From positions 1-23,038 of IMG/VR virus record IMGVR_UViG_3300049733_000130: a DNA stretch of 23,038 nt, one strand, 5' to 3'. The stretch comes from a virus. Below are positions 14,260-20,574 of the stretch, piece by piece (the first letter of the stretch is position 1; each line of letters starts with the position of its first letter). The position numbers and the translations under genes were made by a program. The notes beneath the pieces are model-generated. The model was given only the letters and a program-made list of their open reading frames with translations, had not been told where the DNA came from and did no database searches.

Positions 14260-15360
14260 ATGAGACATCGCCGCATCGTGGCCTTCGTCGTCGTCGCGGT
14301 GCTCGCACTCGCGTCGGCGGCGTCGGCCGACATCTTTATGAATTCCAGCGGCGTCACGATCGGCTCGCCGACGTTCCGCTCGTACCAGCCCAACGGGACC
14401 TCGCACCTTCAGGGCCTGGTCATCTGCGACAAGACGGTCTCCGATCGCTGCATCACGGTCGACAACAACGGCGCGATCGCGGTGACGCTGCCGACCGGGA
14501 CCGCGGGCAGCGCTAACGCCGCCGTGCTCTCAATCCAGGGCATCGCCTCAATGACGCCGGTACAGACGACGATCACCGGCGCGCTCCCATCGGGCAGCAA
14601 CGTCATCGGGCACATCATCTGCGACTCCGGCTGCTCGTCGACGACGTCGCCGTCCTACGGGGCGGCCTTCGCATCGACGGGCACGCCGATCGGCTTCACA
14701 GACGGGACGAACATGGTGCCGGGCCGAGTGCGGACCGGACTCATCGGCTCGGGCGACAACGGCCTCGTAGTCCGACCGTTCCTGCCGTCAGACGGAACGA
14801 ACACGATGCCGGCCGGTGACAGCTCGGCGCGCTCGATTCACGTGACGGTCGACAACGGCTCGGCGACGGTGACCGAGAACAATAACCTGACGCTCGGCAC
14901 GTCGGCCGTCGCGGAGACGGTCGCGCTGCAGTACGGGGCTGTCGTGACGACGCCCTCGACGATGACCCTCGGCAGTAACGGCACCGGCATGCGCGCGACG
15001 TTGGCGGCGGCCGGTCAGCAAATCTTCCAGATCAATGCGCCGATCGGGGACTGGACGGGCGGCAAAGCGAATGCGACCGGCACGTCGGACACGTCGCTCG
15101 TCGCGGCGCTCGGCTCTGGCGTCAAGTTCTGCATGACCGACTGGATGGCGACGAACGACTCCGCTACCGATACGAGCTTCCGATTCCGCGATGGGACGAC
15201 CGACATGACCGAGCGACTCATGGTCCCGAACAAGGGGGCCAACCAGAAGTCACTGCTGACGCCGCACTGCACCACGGCAAACACGGCGCTCCAGTTTCAA
15301 GCCGACACGGGCGTGACGACCCTGCGCGTCACCGTCCGCGGCTACAAGACGAAGGAATAG
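14260..15360 (+). CDS. Exported beta-rich protein with DGTN repeats (signal peptide)
   Basis: A 366-residue protein whose N-terminus looks like a Sec signal peptide: basic RHRR, a hydrophobic VAFVVVAVLALASA core and an ASA cleavage site before DIF at about residue 24. The mature part is Thr/Ser/Gly rich and beta-rich. It has a DGTNMVPG segment repeated as DGTNTMPAG exactly 90 bases later, a motif type I recall from phage surface proteins. Six cysteines occur, four in close pairs (CDKTVSDRC, CDSGC). The ATG at 14260 has AAGGGAG five bases upstream; a GTG at 14245 would add a KGDS lead and overlap the gpM-like stop. First gene of the exported block. The function is unknown; the repeat and location suggest a surface or receptor-related protein. 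Confidence 0.72.
   Translation: MRHRRIVAFVVVAVLALASAASADIFMNSSGVTIGSPTFRSYQPNGTSHLQGLVICDKTVSDRCITVDNNGAIAVTLPTGTAGSANAAVLSIQGIASMTPVQTTITGALPSGSNVIGHIICDSGCSSTTSPSYGAAFASTGTPIGFTDGTNMVPGRVRTGLIGSGDNGLVVRPFLPSDGTNTMPAGDSSARSIHVTVDNGSATVTENNNLTLGTSAVAETVALQYGAVVTTPSTMTLGSNGTGMRATLAAAGQQIFQINAPIGDWTGGKANATGTSDTSLVAALGSGVKFCMTDWMATNDSATDTSFRFRDGTTDMTERLMVPNKGANQKSLLTPHCTTANTALQFQADTGVTTLRVTVRGYKTKE
14701..14811 (+). repeat. Two imperfect copies of a DGTN-coding repeat
   Basis: GACGGGACGAACATGGTGCC at 14701 and GACGGAACGAACACGATGCC at 14791 are near-identical and spaced exactly 90 bases apart (30 codons). Both encode DGTN-x-x-P. The differences are few single-base changes. The pair marks an internal duplication or structural repeat in the exported protein. 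Confidence 0.6.
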
Positions 15361-15366
15361 TAGGCG

Positions 15367-15855
15367 ATGCGTCGCCGGGTTGCGCTGCTCGTAGTCGTAT
15401 CCGCGCTCGTATTGCCGGCATCGCTGGTGCCGCGTTCACGGCACGACGAATTACGTTTCCGTGTCGAGGCAGCGCAATTCCCCAAGCAGGTCACGCTGAA
15501 CATGCAGACGCGCGCCGGCGGCGACTACACCTTCCCGGCCGTCACCGTGCCGACCGGCGTCGTCGGGCTCATGTTCAGCATGGACATCTCGGAAGCCAGT
15601 GGATCACTGCCGCTCATCAGCGCGAGCCTCGAGGGCTCGCTGGACGGCGGAAATACCTGGATGCCGGCGGGCGCGTTTACACGCGCGGCGGGGCCGAAGG
15701 GCCTGAACAAGCAAGGCGTCACGGTATCCACGACGGGGGCGAGCTTCTTCGGCGGCCCGTTCTGGAATGACGCCGCGAACGCGAACCGCCGACTGCGCGG
15801 CAGCGCGACGATCGGCGGCACGCTGCGCTTCGCGCTCGAGGTCATGCCGCTGTGA
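15367..15855 (+). CDS. Exported small beta-sandwich protein (probable signal segment)
   Basis: The protein has 162 residues. The N-terminus MRRRVALLVVVSALVLPASL has a basic n-region and a hydrophobic core, but the cleavage point is unclear (after PAS or later), so it may be a signal peptide or an anchor. The rest is beta-rich: QVTLNMQTRAGGDYTFPAVT, the 'DGGNTWMPAGAF' turn, and a closing RRLRGSATIGGTLRFALEV. That pattern, with 'LDGGxTW' and 'RRLRG...V.GG.l', recalls small beta-sandwich proteins of phage tails and decoration. It has no cysteine. It starts six bases after the previous stop and overlaps the next gene in GTGA. Function is unknown. Confidence 0.65.
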   Translation: MRRRVALLVVVSALVLPASLVPRSRHDELRFRVEAAQFPKQVTLNMQTRAGGDYTFPAVTVPTGVVGLMFSMDISEASGSLPLISASLEGSLDGGNTWMPAGAFTRAAGPKGLNKQGVTVSTTGASFFGGPFWNDAANANRRLRGSATIGGTLRFALEVMPL

Positions 15856-16598
15856 GGCTTCTCTACGCGCTGCTCGCGGTCCTGTTGCTAGCCACGCCAG
15901 CGCACAGCGCGATCGCCGTCGTGCAGACGGTCTCGTGCTCGGCGCATGGCGCGACGTCCTGCACGACGGGCGCTGTCACCACGACGAACGGCAATCTATT
16001 CGTCGCGAACTCGTCGTACTGCTGCGCGGCGTTCACGTCGGTAACAGACAGTAAGTCAAACTCCTACGGCAACGCGATTGCCGCGACTTCAGACGCTGAC
16101 GGGGGAACGATCCGTCAGGACTTTATCGCGGCTGGTACGGGCGGCGCATCCCACACCTTTACTTTGACTGGCGCGAGCGGTGCCTTCTTCGGCTCGCTGA
16201 GCGTGATCGAGGTCTCTGGCGCGGCGGCGTCACCGCTCGACAAGACGGCGACCGGACAGGACTCCGGCACGAGCCACACCACTAGCAACACCGCGACGAC
16301 CTCGCAGGCGGACGAGCTCCTGATCGGGGTCGGCGCGTCGATTGACATCACGACGTATACGACCGACACGGGCGCGGGCTGGACGGAGCGAACCAACATC
16401 GCGACCGACGTCAACACCGAAGGGATCCTCACCGGCTCAAGGGTCGTCTCGGCCACGGGCACGTATGCCTACACCTACACGTCGGGCACCAACGACGACT
16501 TCGCACAGGGCATCAGCACATGGAAAGCCGCGGCGGCCGGCGGCGGGGCACGCCAGCAGTGCGTCGGCTGTGGCGCCGATCGCAAGGTGATCGAATGA
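15852..16598 (+). CDS. Exported Ser/Thr-rich beta-sandwich protein with Cys pairs
   Basis: A 248-residue protein, GTG start at 15852 overlapping the previous stop. RLLYALLAVLLLATPAHS is a clear signal peptide with AHS before AIA as likely cleavage site. The mature part is Thr/Ser rich. 'TDSKSNSYGNAI', 'GSLSVIEVSGAAASPLD' and the closing 'GISTWKAA' resemble a secreted beta-sandwich domain known in many bacterial extracellular proteins. Six cysteines (SC...SC, YCC, QCVGC) hint at disulfides; the QCVGCG near the C-terminus is a C-x-x-C. The stop overlaps the beta-helix gene's ATG (ATGA). No enzyme motif is seen. A structural or adhesive surface role is inferred. Confidence 0.65.
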   Translation: MRLLYALLAVLLLATPAHSAIAVVQTVSCSAHGATSCTTGAVTTTNGNLFVANSSYCCAAFTSVTDSKSNSYGNAIAATSDADGGTIRQDFIAAGTGGASHTFTLTGASGAFFGSLSVIEVSGAAASPLDKTATGQDSGTSHTTSNTATTSQADELLIGVGASIDITTYTTDTGAGWTERTNIATDVNTEGILTGSRVVSATGTYAYTYTSGTNDDFAQGISTWKAAAAGGGARQQCVGCGADRKVIE

Positions 16599-18631
16599 GC
16601 ATCTGGCTGATCATCCGCGCCGCGCTCTTCGTCATGCCGTCCGTCGTCGTGCTCCTCGTGATGACGTATCCCGCCAGGCCAGCCACGACCTTCGTGGCAT
16701 CGAACGTCGGTAACGATGCCGCCGGCACACCCTGCACGGATAGCGTCCCCTGCTCGGTGCGCCGCGCGATCCTCACCGCGAATTGCGCCAACAATGACGT
16801 GATCGAGCTGCTCGACGGCACCTATACCGGCGCGAACTATATGCTGGACGTCTTCAACTACGCCGGCAGCAAGTCGGGCACGGATGACACGCACCGCTGT
16901 ACGATCCGCGCCCGCAACGACGGCGGCGTCCTCATCGACGGCCAGAACACACGGACACCGCTCTGGCTGCAGGGCAATTCCTGGTGGACCGTCGAAGGCA
17001 TCAATGCCCGAGACGGCGACGACGTCTTCTTTGTGAAGAACTCAAGCAATCTCATCTTGCGCCGCCTTGTGGGCTGGGACACCAAGAGCCTCGTCGATCG
17101 CAAGGTATTCATAGTCGAGAGCAGTACGAACGTGCTGGTCGAGGATGTCGGGGCCTTCGGGCTGGCCGTCGAGACGATTCTCGACTACGGCAACAATGTC
17201 AACGTCAAATGGCGACGAGTCTGGACACGAACCGAGGGCCAGGTGTTTACCCCGAGCGTTTGTTGCACGGGGAGCACCGCGAACCAGTTCAACTACACGA
17301 CCGCGAATCATCCTACGCCGTCGCTCATCGAGAACATCATCCAGCTCGCCGGGCCGGACCGCGGCTCTGAGGGGATCGCGGCCGTCACGAATTGGATCCG
17401 CCACGACGCGCTGACGCCCTTCGTGCGCTTCTTCGGAACGATGCACTACGTGACCACCGGGGCGCCGACGATGCACTTCGGCTCCATCGCCTACGACGGC
17501 AACCCCGAGGCCTGTACGGGCTACATCATCACCGATAGCGTTGTGCACGCCAATGGCTCGGCGAGCCGACCCATTCAGGTCGGGCAAGGAGCCACGCCAG
17601 CGCAAGGGTGCGACGGGTCGAATCCCGGAGCCCCGCAGCAACTGACGCGCGTGAACAGCGTCCGCGGCAGCACGGCGTCGACCTACGGTCACGCCACGCT
17701 GACGAATGTCAACGAGTCGACCACCATCGGCGGCACTGGCTTCGACTACGTGGGCACCGGGAACACGGCGAAGCTCTGCTTCCGATACGTCGATGGCGTC
17801 TACACGGCCACGCCGCTCTGGCCCTGGCCGATGGATGGCCGCATCAAGGCCGCGATCGAGATGAATGCGGGCCGCGGCAGCGTCGCGCTGACGGGCGGCG
17901 CGGGGACCGGCTATCAGGCCGGCACGGTGACGAGCGAGATCGCCAGCATCTTCGGCCCGATCCCGGCGGCCTGTAACAGCTCTGGCGGCCCGTTCGTGCC
18001 GAACTTCCCGACCGCCAGCGACTTCCCGTCGACACCGATCATTGATGATTTCAACCGCGCCAATGGCTCGATCGGACCCAACTACACCTGGGCCGTCGGG
18101 TCCGGCTATACCATCTCGGGCAATCTCGCGCTCGCCCCGGTCGGCGCCACGCGCGGCTGGTGGAACGCGGACACCTTCACGGCGTCGCATGAGGTCTATG
18201 CGACCTGGCCGACGGTCCCCAGCGGCGACAGCGTTCTCCTCACCTTCGCCGGACCCGATCTCGCAGACAACGGCTATCACCTGATCCTGACTCGCTCGGG
18301 CGGCAATGCCTTCCTGCGGGTCGCGCGCATCACGGGCGGCTACACGGAGATCCTTGGGCCGATCAATCTCGGGACGGACGTGGCGAACGGGCAGAGCTTC
18401 GGCATTCGCGTGAGCCCGACGCAAACGATCTCGATGTACTGGAAATATAGCGACGGGCTCTGGTATCGCATCGGCTCGGTGATCGACACGAATCTGCCGG
18501 CGACCGCACGGATCGGCGTCGGCGGCATCCTGAGCAATACGATCAACGATCTGGGCGGCGGCACATGCTGCGGCGGCGCCGTGAGCCCGGCGAATATCGG
18601 GCGCTTCGGCACCCGGTTCCCGACGCAATGA
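16595..18631 (+). CDS. Exported beta-helix protein with jelly-roll-like C-terminus
   Basis: The protein has 678 residues. The N-terminus MSIWLIIRAALFVMPSVVVL with LVMTYPARPA is strongly hydrophobic; a clean cleavage site is absent, so signal peptide and membrane anchor are both possible. From about 30 to 430 the sequence has repeated short strands and Asn/Gly turns of a right-handed parallel beta-helix (VIELLDGTYTGANYMLDVFN, CTIRARNDGGVLIDGQ, NSWWTVEGINARDGDD, SSNLILRRLVGWDTKS). A segment with PLWPWPMDGRI at about 405 recalls secreted bacterial beta-helix proteins. From about 480 a jelly-roll-like domain starts at DDFNRANGSIG. Twelve cysteines are present. It could be a polysaccharide-binding or depolymerising protein; no catalytic residues can be assigned. 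ATGA overlaps couple it to both neighbours. Confidence 0.72.
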   Translation: MSIWLIIRAALFVMPSVVVLLVMTYPARPATTFVASNVGNDAAGTPCTDSVPCSVRRAILTANCANNDVIELLDGTYTGANYMLDVFNYAGSKSGTDDTHRCTIRARNDGGVLIDGQNTRTPLWLQGNSWWTVEGINARDGDDVFFVKNSSNLILRRLVGWDTKSLVDRKVFIVESSTNVLVEDVGAFGLAVETILDYGNNVNVKWRRVWTRTEGQVFTPSVCCTGSTANQFNYTTANHPTPSLIENIIQLAGPDRGSEGIAAVTNWIRHDALTPFVRFFGTMHYVTTGAPTMHFGSIAYDGNPEACTGYIITDSVVHANGSASRPIQVGQGATPAQGCDGSNPGAPQQLTRVNSVRGSTASTYGHATLTNVNESTTIGGTGFDYVGTGNTAKLCFRYVDGVYTATPLWPWPMDGRIKAAIEMNAGRGSVALTGGAGTGYQAGTVTSEIASIFGPIPAACNSSGGPFVPNFPTASDFPSTPIIDDFNRANGSIGPNYTWAVGSGYTISGNLALAPVGATRGWWNADTFTASHEVYATWPTVPSGDSVLLTFAGPDLADNGYHLILTRSGGNAFLRVARITGGYTEILGPINLGTDVANGQSFGIRVSPTQTISMYWKYSDGLWYRIGSVIDTNLPATARIGVGGILSNTINDLGGGTCCGGAVSPANIGRFGTRFPTQ

Positions 18632-19296
18632 GATCGCTCCTCGCGCTGCTCCTCGTCGCGCACGCAGTCGCCACGGCGGCCGCCGATAGTCCGCTCTGCA
18701 GCGGCGCGACGTGTACGGCGACGCTGGTCTACACCGAGCCAACCACGAAGGTCGACGGCGCGCCGCTGACGGACCTTCAAGACGGCGTCTTCACATATGT
18801 GAGAGACGGGAAGGAAGAGCGGCGGCTCGTCATTCCATCTAGCAAGCCGGCCGGCGGCGGCACGATCTCGGTCGACATCGCGCTGCAGGTTCCGCCATGC
18901 ACGGACGCGGTCTTCACCGGCGCGCTGGTGATGCGCTCGCCGTCAGTAAGGGCCTCGGCTCCCGTCACGGCGCCGACGCTCAGTATCCAACGCAGCACGC
19001 TGCCGACCGGCGAGCCCGATCCGGCGTGCGTAGCACCGACGAGCGTGACGCTGCAATGCCGGGACGCCGACTGCGCGCTCACCTGGACGCCTGTCGTCGG
19101 CGCGCAAGGGTATCGCGTCGTGCGCTGTACGCAGAAGGACCGCTGCGCGCGGATAAGTGGCTGGCAGACCGTCGCCACGACCACAGGCACGACCGCGAGT
19201 ATCACGGCGCCGCCCGGCCTTTCGGACTATGCGGTTTACGCGGACACGGGCACAACGTCGAAGCTGCTCGGGCTGCGCACGACGGTGATGCGGTGA
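18628..19296 (+). CDS. Exported protein with two fibronectin-III-like domains
   Basis: The protein has 222 residues. MRSLLALLLVAHAVATAAAD is a clear signal peptide with AAA before DSP. Two FnIII-like units follow. The first (about 30-118) contains YTEPTTKVDGAPLTDLQDG, like the 'PT.n.DGtpLtdL' start of bacterial FnIII domains. The second (about 135-220) contains ALTWTPVVGAQGYRVVRC and ends in LSDYAVYADTG, like the 'W..v.gA.gYrV' core. Eight cysteines occur, several in near pairs (CSGATC, CRDADC, CTQKDRC), supporting disulfide formation after export. The ATG overlaps the previous stop; the end overlaps the next GTG (GTGA). Such domains commonly bind or space surface structures; a specific partner is not evident. 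Confidence 0.7.
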   Translation: MRSLLALLLVAHAVATAAADSPLCSGATCTATLVYTEPTTKVDGAPLTDLQDGVFTYVRDGKEERRLVIPSSKPAGGGTISVDIALQVPPCTDAVFTGALVMRSPSVRASAPVTAPTLSIQRSTLPTGEPDPACVAPTSVTLQCRDADCALTWTPVVGAQGYRVVRCTQKDRCARISGWQTVATTTGTTASITAPPGLSDYAVYADTGTTSKLLGLRTTVMR

Positions 19297-19637
19297 GACC
19301 CATACTCGCGGGCCTCGTGCTTACCGCCTTCGCCGGAGTCGTCGGCGCGGAAGCCCCGCGACCGCTCGGCGAGCTCGACGCGCTCCGGATCGGGAAACTC
19401 TACGCCGAGCGCCAGGTCTTCGAGCAGGCGCTGCTGAAGCTCCAGGCGCAGCAGGAATCCCTGCGCGTGCAAACGCAGAGCACGCGGCGTGAGTACGAGG
19501 CGAAGAACGCCGAGCTCCAGGCGGCGATCGGGGCGGCGGCCGCCGGGGCAGGCCTCTCGGCGGCGGATCTCGCGGCGGGCTGGCAGCCGGCGCCTGAAGA
19601 GCGTCGCTGGATCAAGGTCGAGCCGGCTAAGCCATGA
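19293..19637 (+). CDS. Small exported coiled-coil protein
   Basis: A 114-residue protein, GTG start at 19293 inside a GTGA overlap. The N-terminus RPILAGLVLTAFAGVVGAEA is a good signal peptide with VGA before EAP. Residues about 28-75 form an amphipathic, Gln/Glu/Leu-rich coiled coil (LYAERQVFEQALLKLQAQQE), then an Ala/Gly-rich linker and a polar C-terminus. It has no cysteine and no lipobox. An inner-spanin-like or periplasmic chaperone role would fit signal plus coiled coil, but no outer-spanin partner or other lysis gene is visible. It closes the exported block, overlapping the DUF1833 gene by ATGA. Confidence 0.62.
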   Translation: MRPILAGLVLTAFAGVVGAEAPRPLGELDALRIGKLYAERQVFEQALLKLQAQQESLRVQTQSTRREYEAKNAELQAAIGAAAAGAGLSAADLAAGWQPAPEERRWIKVEPAKP

Positions 19638-20155
19638 GTCCGCTTCCGCTCATCCCTGGTGGCGGCGCGTTCGGCGGCACGTCGGGCCGCGACCTCTCGG
19701 GCCCTGCACGGCAGTCGATCTACGCGCAGGAGACCGGCGAGATCTGGCTGCACTTACTGGAGATCGAACACACCGCGATCACCACGCTGCGCTTCGTCGA
19801 CAACACCGAGCAGATAACGAGCAACGGCGACATCTACCTGCCCTATGCCTTCCGGATCGCGCTGCCGGGTGAGTTCGACGACCAGCTCCCATCCGTGCAG
19901 CTCGAGATCGACAACGTCGACCGGCAGATCCTCGAGGGCATCCGGGCCCTGCCGTCAGCCCCGACTATCGTCCTGGCCCTCATCCTCGCAAGCAGCCCAG
20001 ACGTCATCGAGGCGGGGCCCTTCCGATTCACGCTGAAAGCCGTCGACTACGACGCGCAGACCATCAGCGGGACGCTCGCCTTCGAGGACACGCTGAACGA
20101 GCCCTACCCGGCGATCCGCTTCACACCGAACTACTTTCCGGGGATCTTCCCGTGA
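19634..20155 (+). CDS. DUF1833-family tail protein (gpL position)
   Basis: The protein has 173 residues. After a short Gly-rich start (PLIPGGGAFGG) the DUF1833 pattern is clear: RQSIYAQETGEIWLHLLEIE, TSNGDIYLPYAFRIALPGEF, LEIDNVDRQILEGIRAL and the ending NEPYPAIRFTPNYFPGIF. Members sit between the tape measure and the NlpC/P60 peptidase genes in many siphophages of Gram-negative bacteria, in the place of lambda gpL, and are thought to help form the tail tip. It has no signal peptide, unlike the six genes before it, and no cysteine. The start overlaps the coiled-coil gene stop (ATGA), the end overlaps the peptidase gene (GTGA). Confidence 0.87.
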   Translation: MSPLPLIPGGGAFGGTSGRDLSGPARQSIYAQETGEIWLHLLEIEHTAITTLRFVDNTEQITSNGDIYLPYAFRIALPGEFDDQLPSVQLEIDNVDRQILEGIRALPSAPTIVLALILASSPDVIEAGPFRFTLKAVDYDAQTISGTLAFEDTLNEPYPAIRFTPNYFPGIFP

Positions 20156-20574
20156 GGACGCTGCCGGCCTGGGCGGCGCGCTACGTTGGTCGGCCCTTCG
20201 CTGACGGAGGACGGGACCTCGACGGCGTCGATTGCTGGGGCCTCGTCAGGCTCATCCTACGCGAGCAGTACAGCCTCGAGCTGCCGAGCTACGCGGGCGC
20301 CTATCCGAGCGCGTCGGAGCGCTCCGAGGTCTCGACGCTCGTCGCGGCCAGCGTGCCCGAGCTCGGCTGGATTCCAGCGCGACCGCCCTATCTGGCCGGG
20401 GACGGCGTCGTGCTCCGCGTTGAGAATCGCCCGTGGCACGTCGGGCTGATGCTGAACGACGACGACTTTATCCACGTCATGCCCAGCGGCACGTCGCTGA
20501 TCGAGTCGATCACGGGGCTGCGGTGGGGCCGGAGGATCGTCGGCGTCTACCGACACCCGGAGGTCAGGGCGTGA
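20152..20574 (+). CDS. NlpC/P60 cell-wall peptidase, tail assembly (gpK-like)
   Basis: This 140-residue C40-type cysteine peptidase has the expected order: PFADGGRDLDGVDCWGLVRL with catalytic C28, then PWHVGLML with catalytic H96, and FIHVM with H108 as likely third residue. It should cut peptide cross-bridges in peptidoglycan, helping DNA pass the wall, or process tip proteins during assembly. It lacks the N-terminal JAB/MPN-type domain of lambda gpK, as in many siphophages. The start is GTG at 20152, within a GTGA overlap with the DUF1833 gene; the stop overlaps the next GTG at 20571. There is no signal peptide, fitting a virion-borne enzyme. Confidence 0.92.
   Translation: MRTLPAWAARYVGRPFADGGRDLDGVDCWGLVRLILREQYSLELPSYAGAYPSASERSEVSTLVAASVPELGWIPARPPYLAGDGVVLRVENRPWHVGLMLNDDDFIHVMPSGTSLIESITGLRWGRRIVGVYRHPEVRA

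Noticed and set aside
17042-18742. A 566-residue minus-strand open frame opposite the beta-helix gene
   Set aside because: Composition is Arg/Ala/Asp-rich without domain pattern, and it lies fully against the coupled plus-strand genes, as expected for a GC-rich shadow frame.
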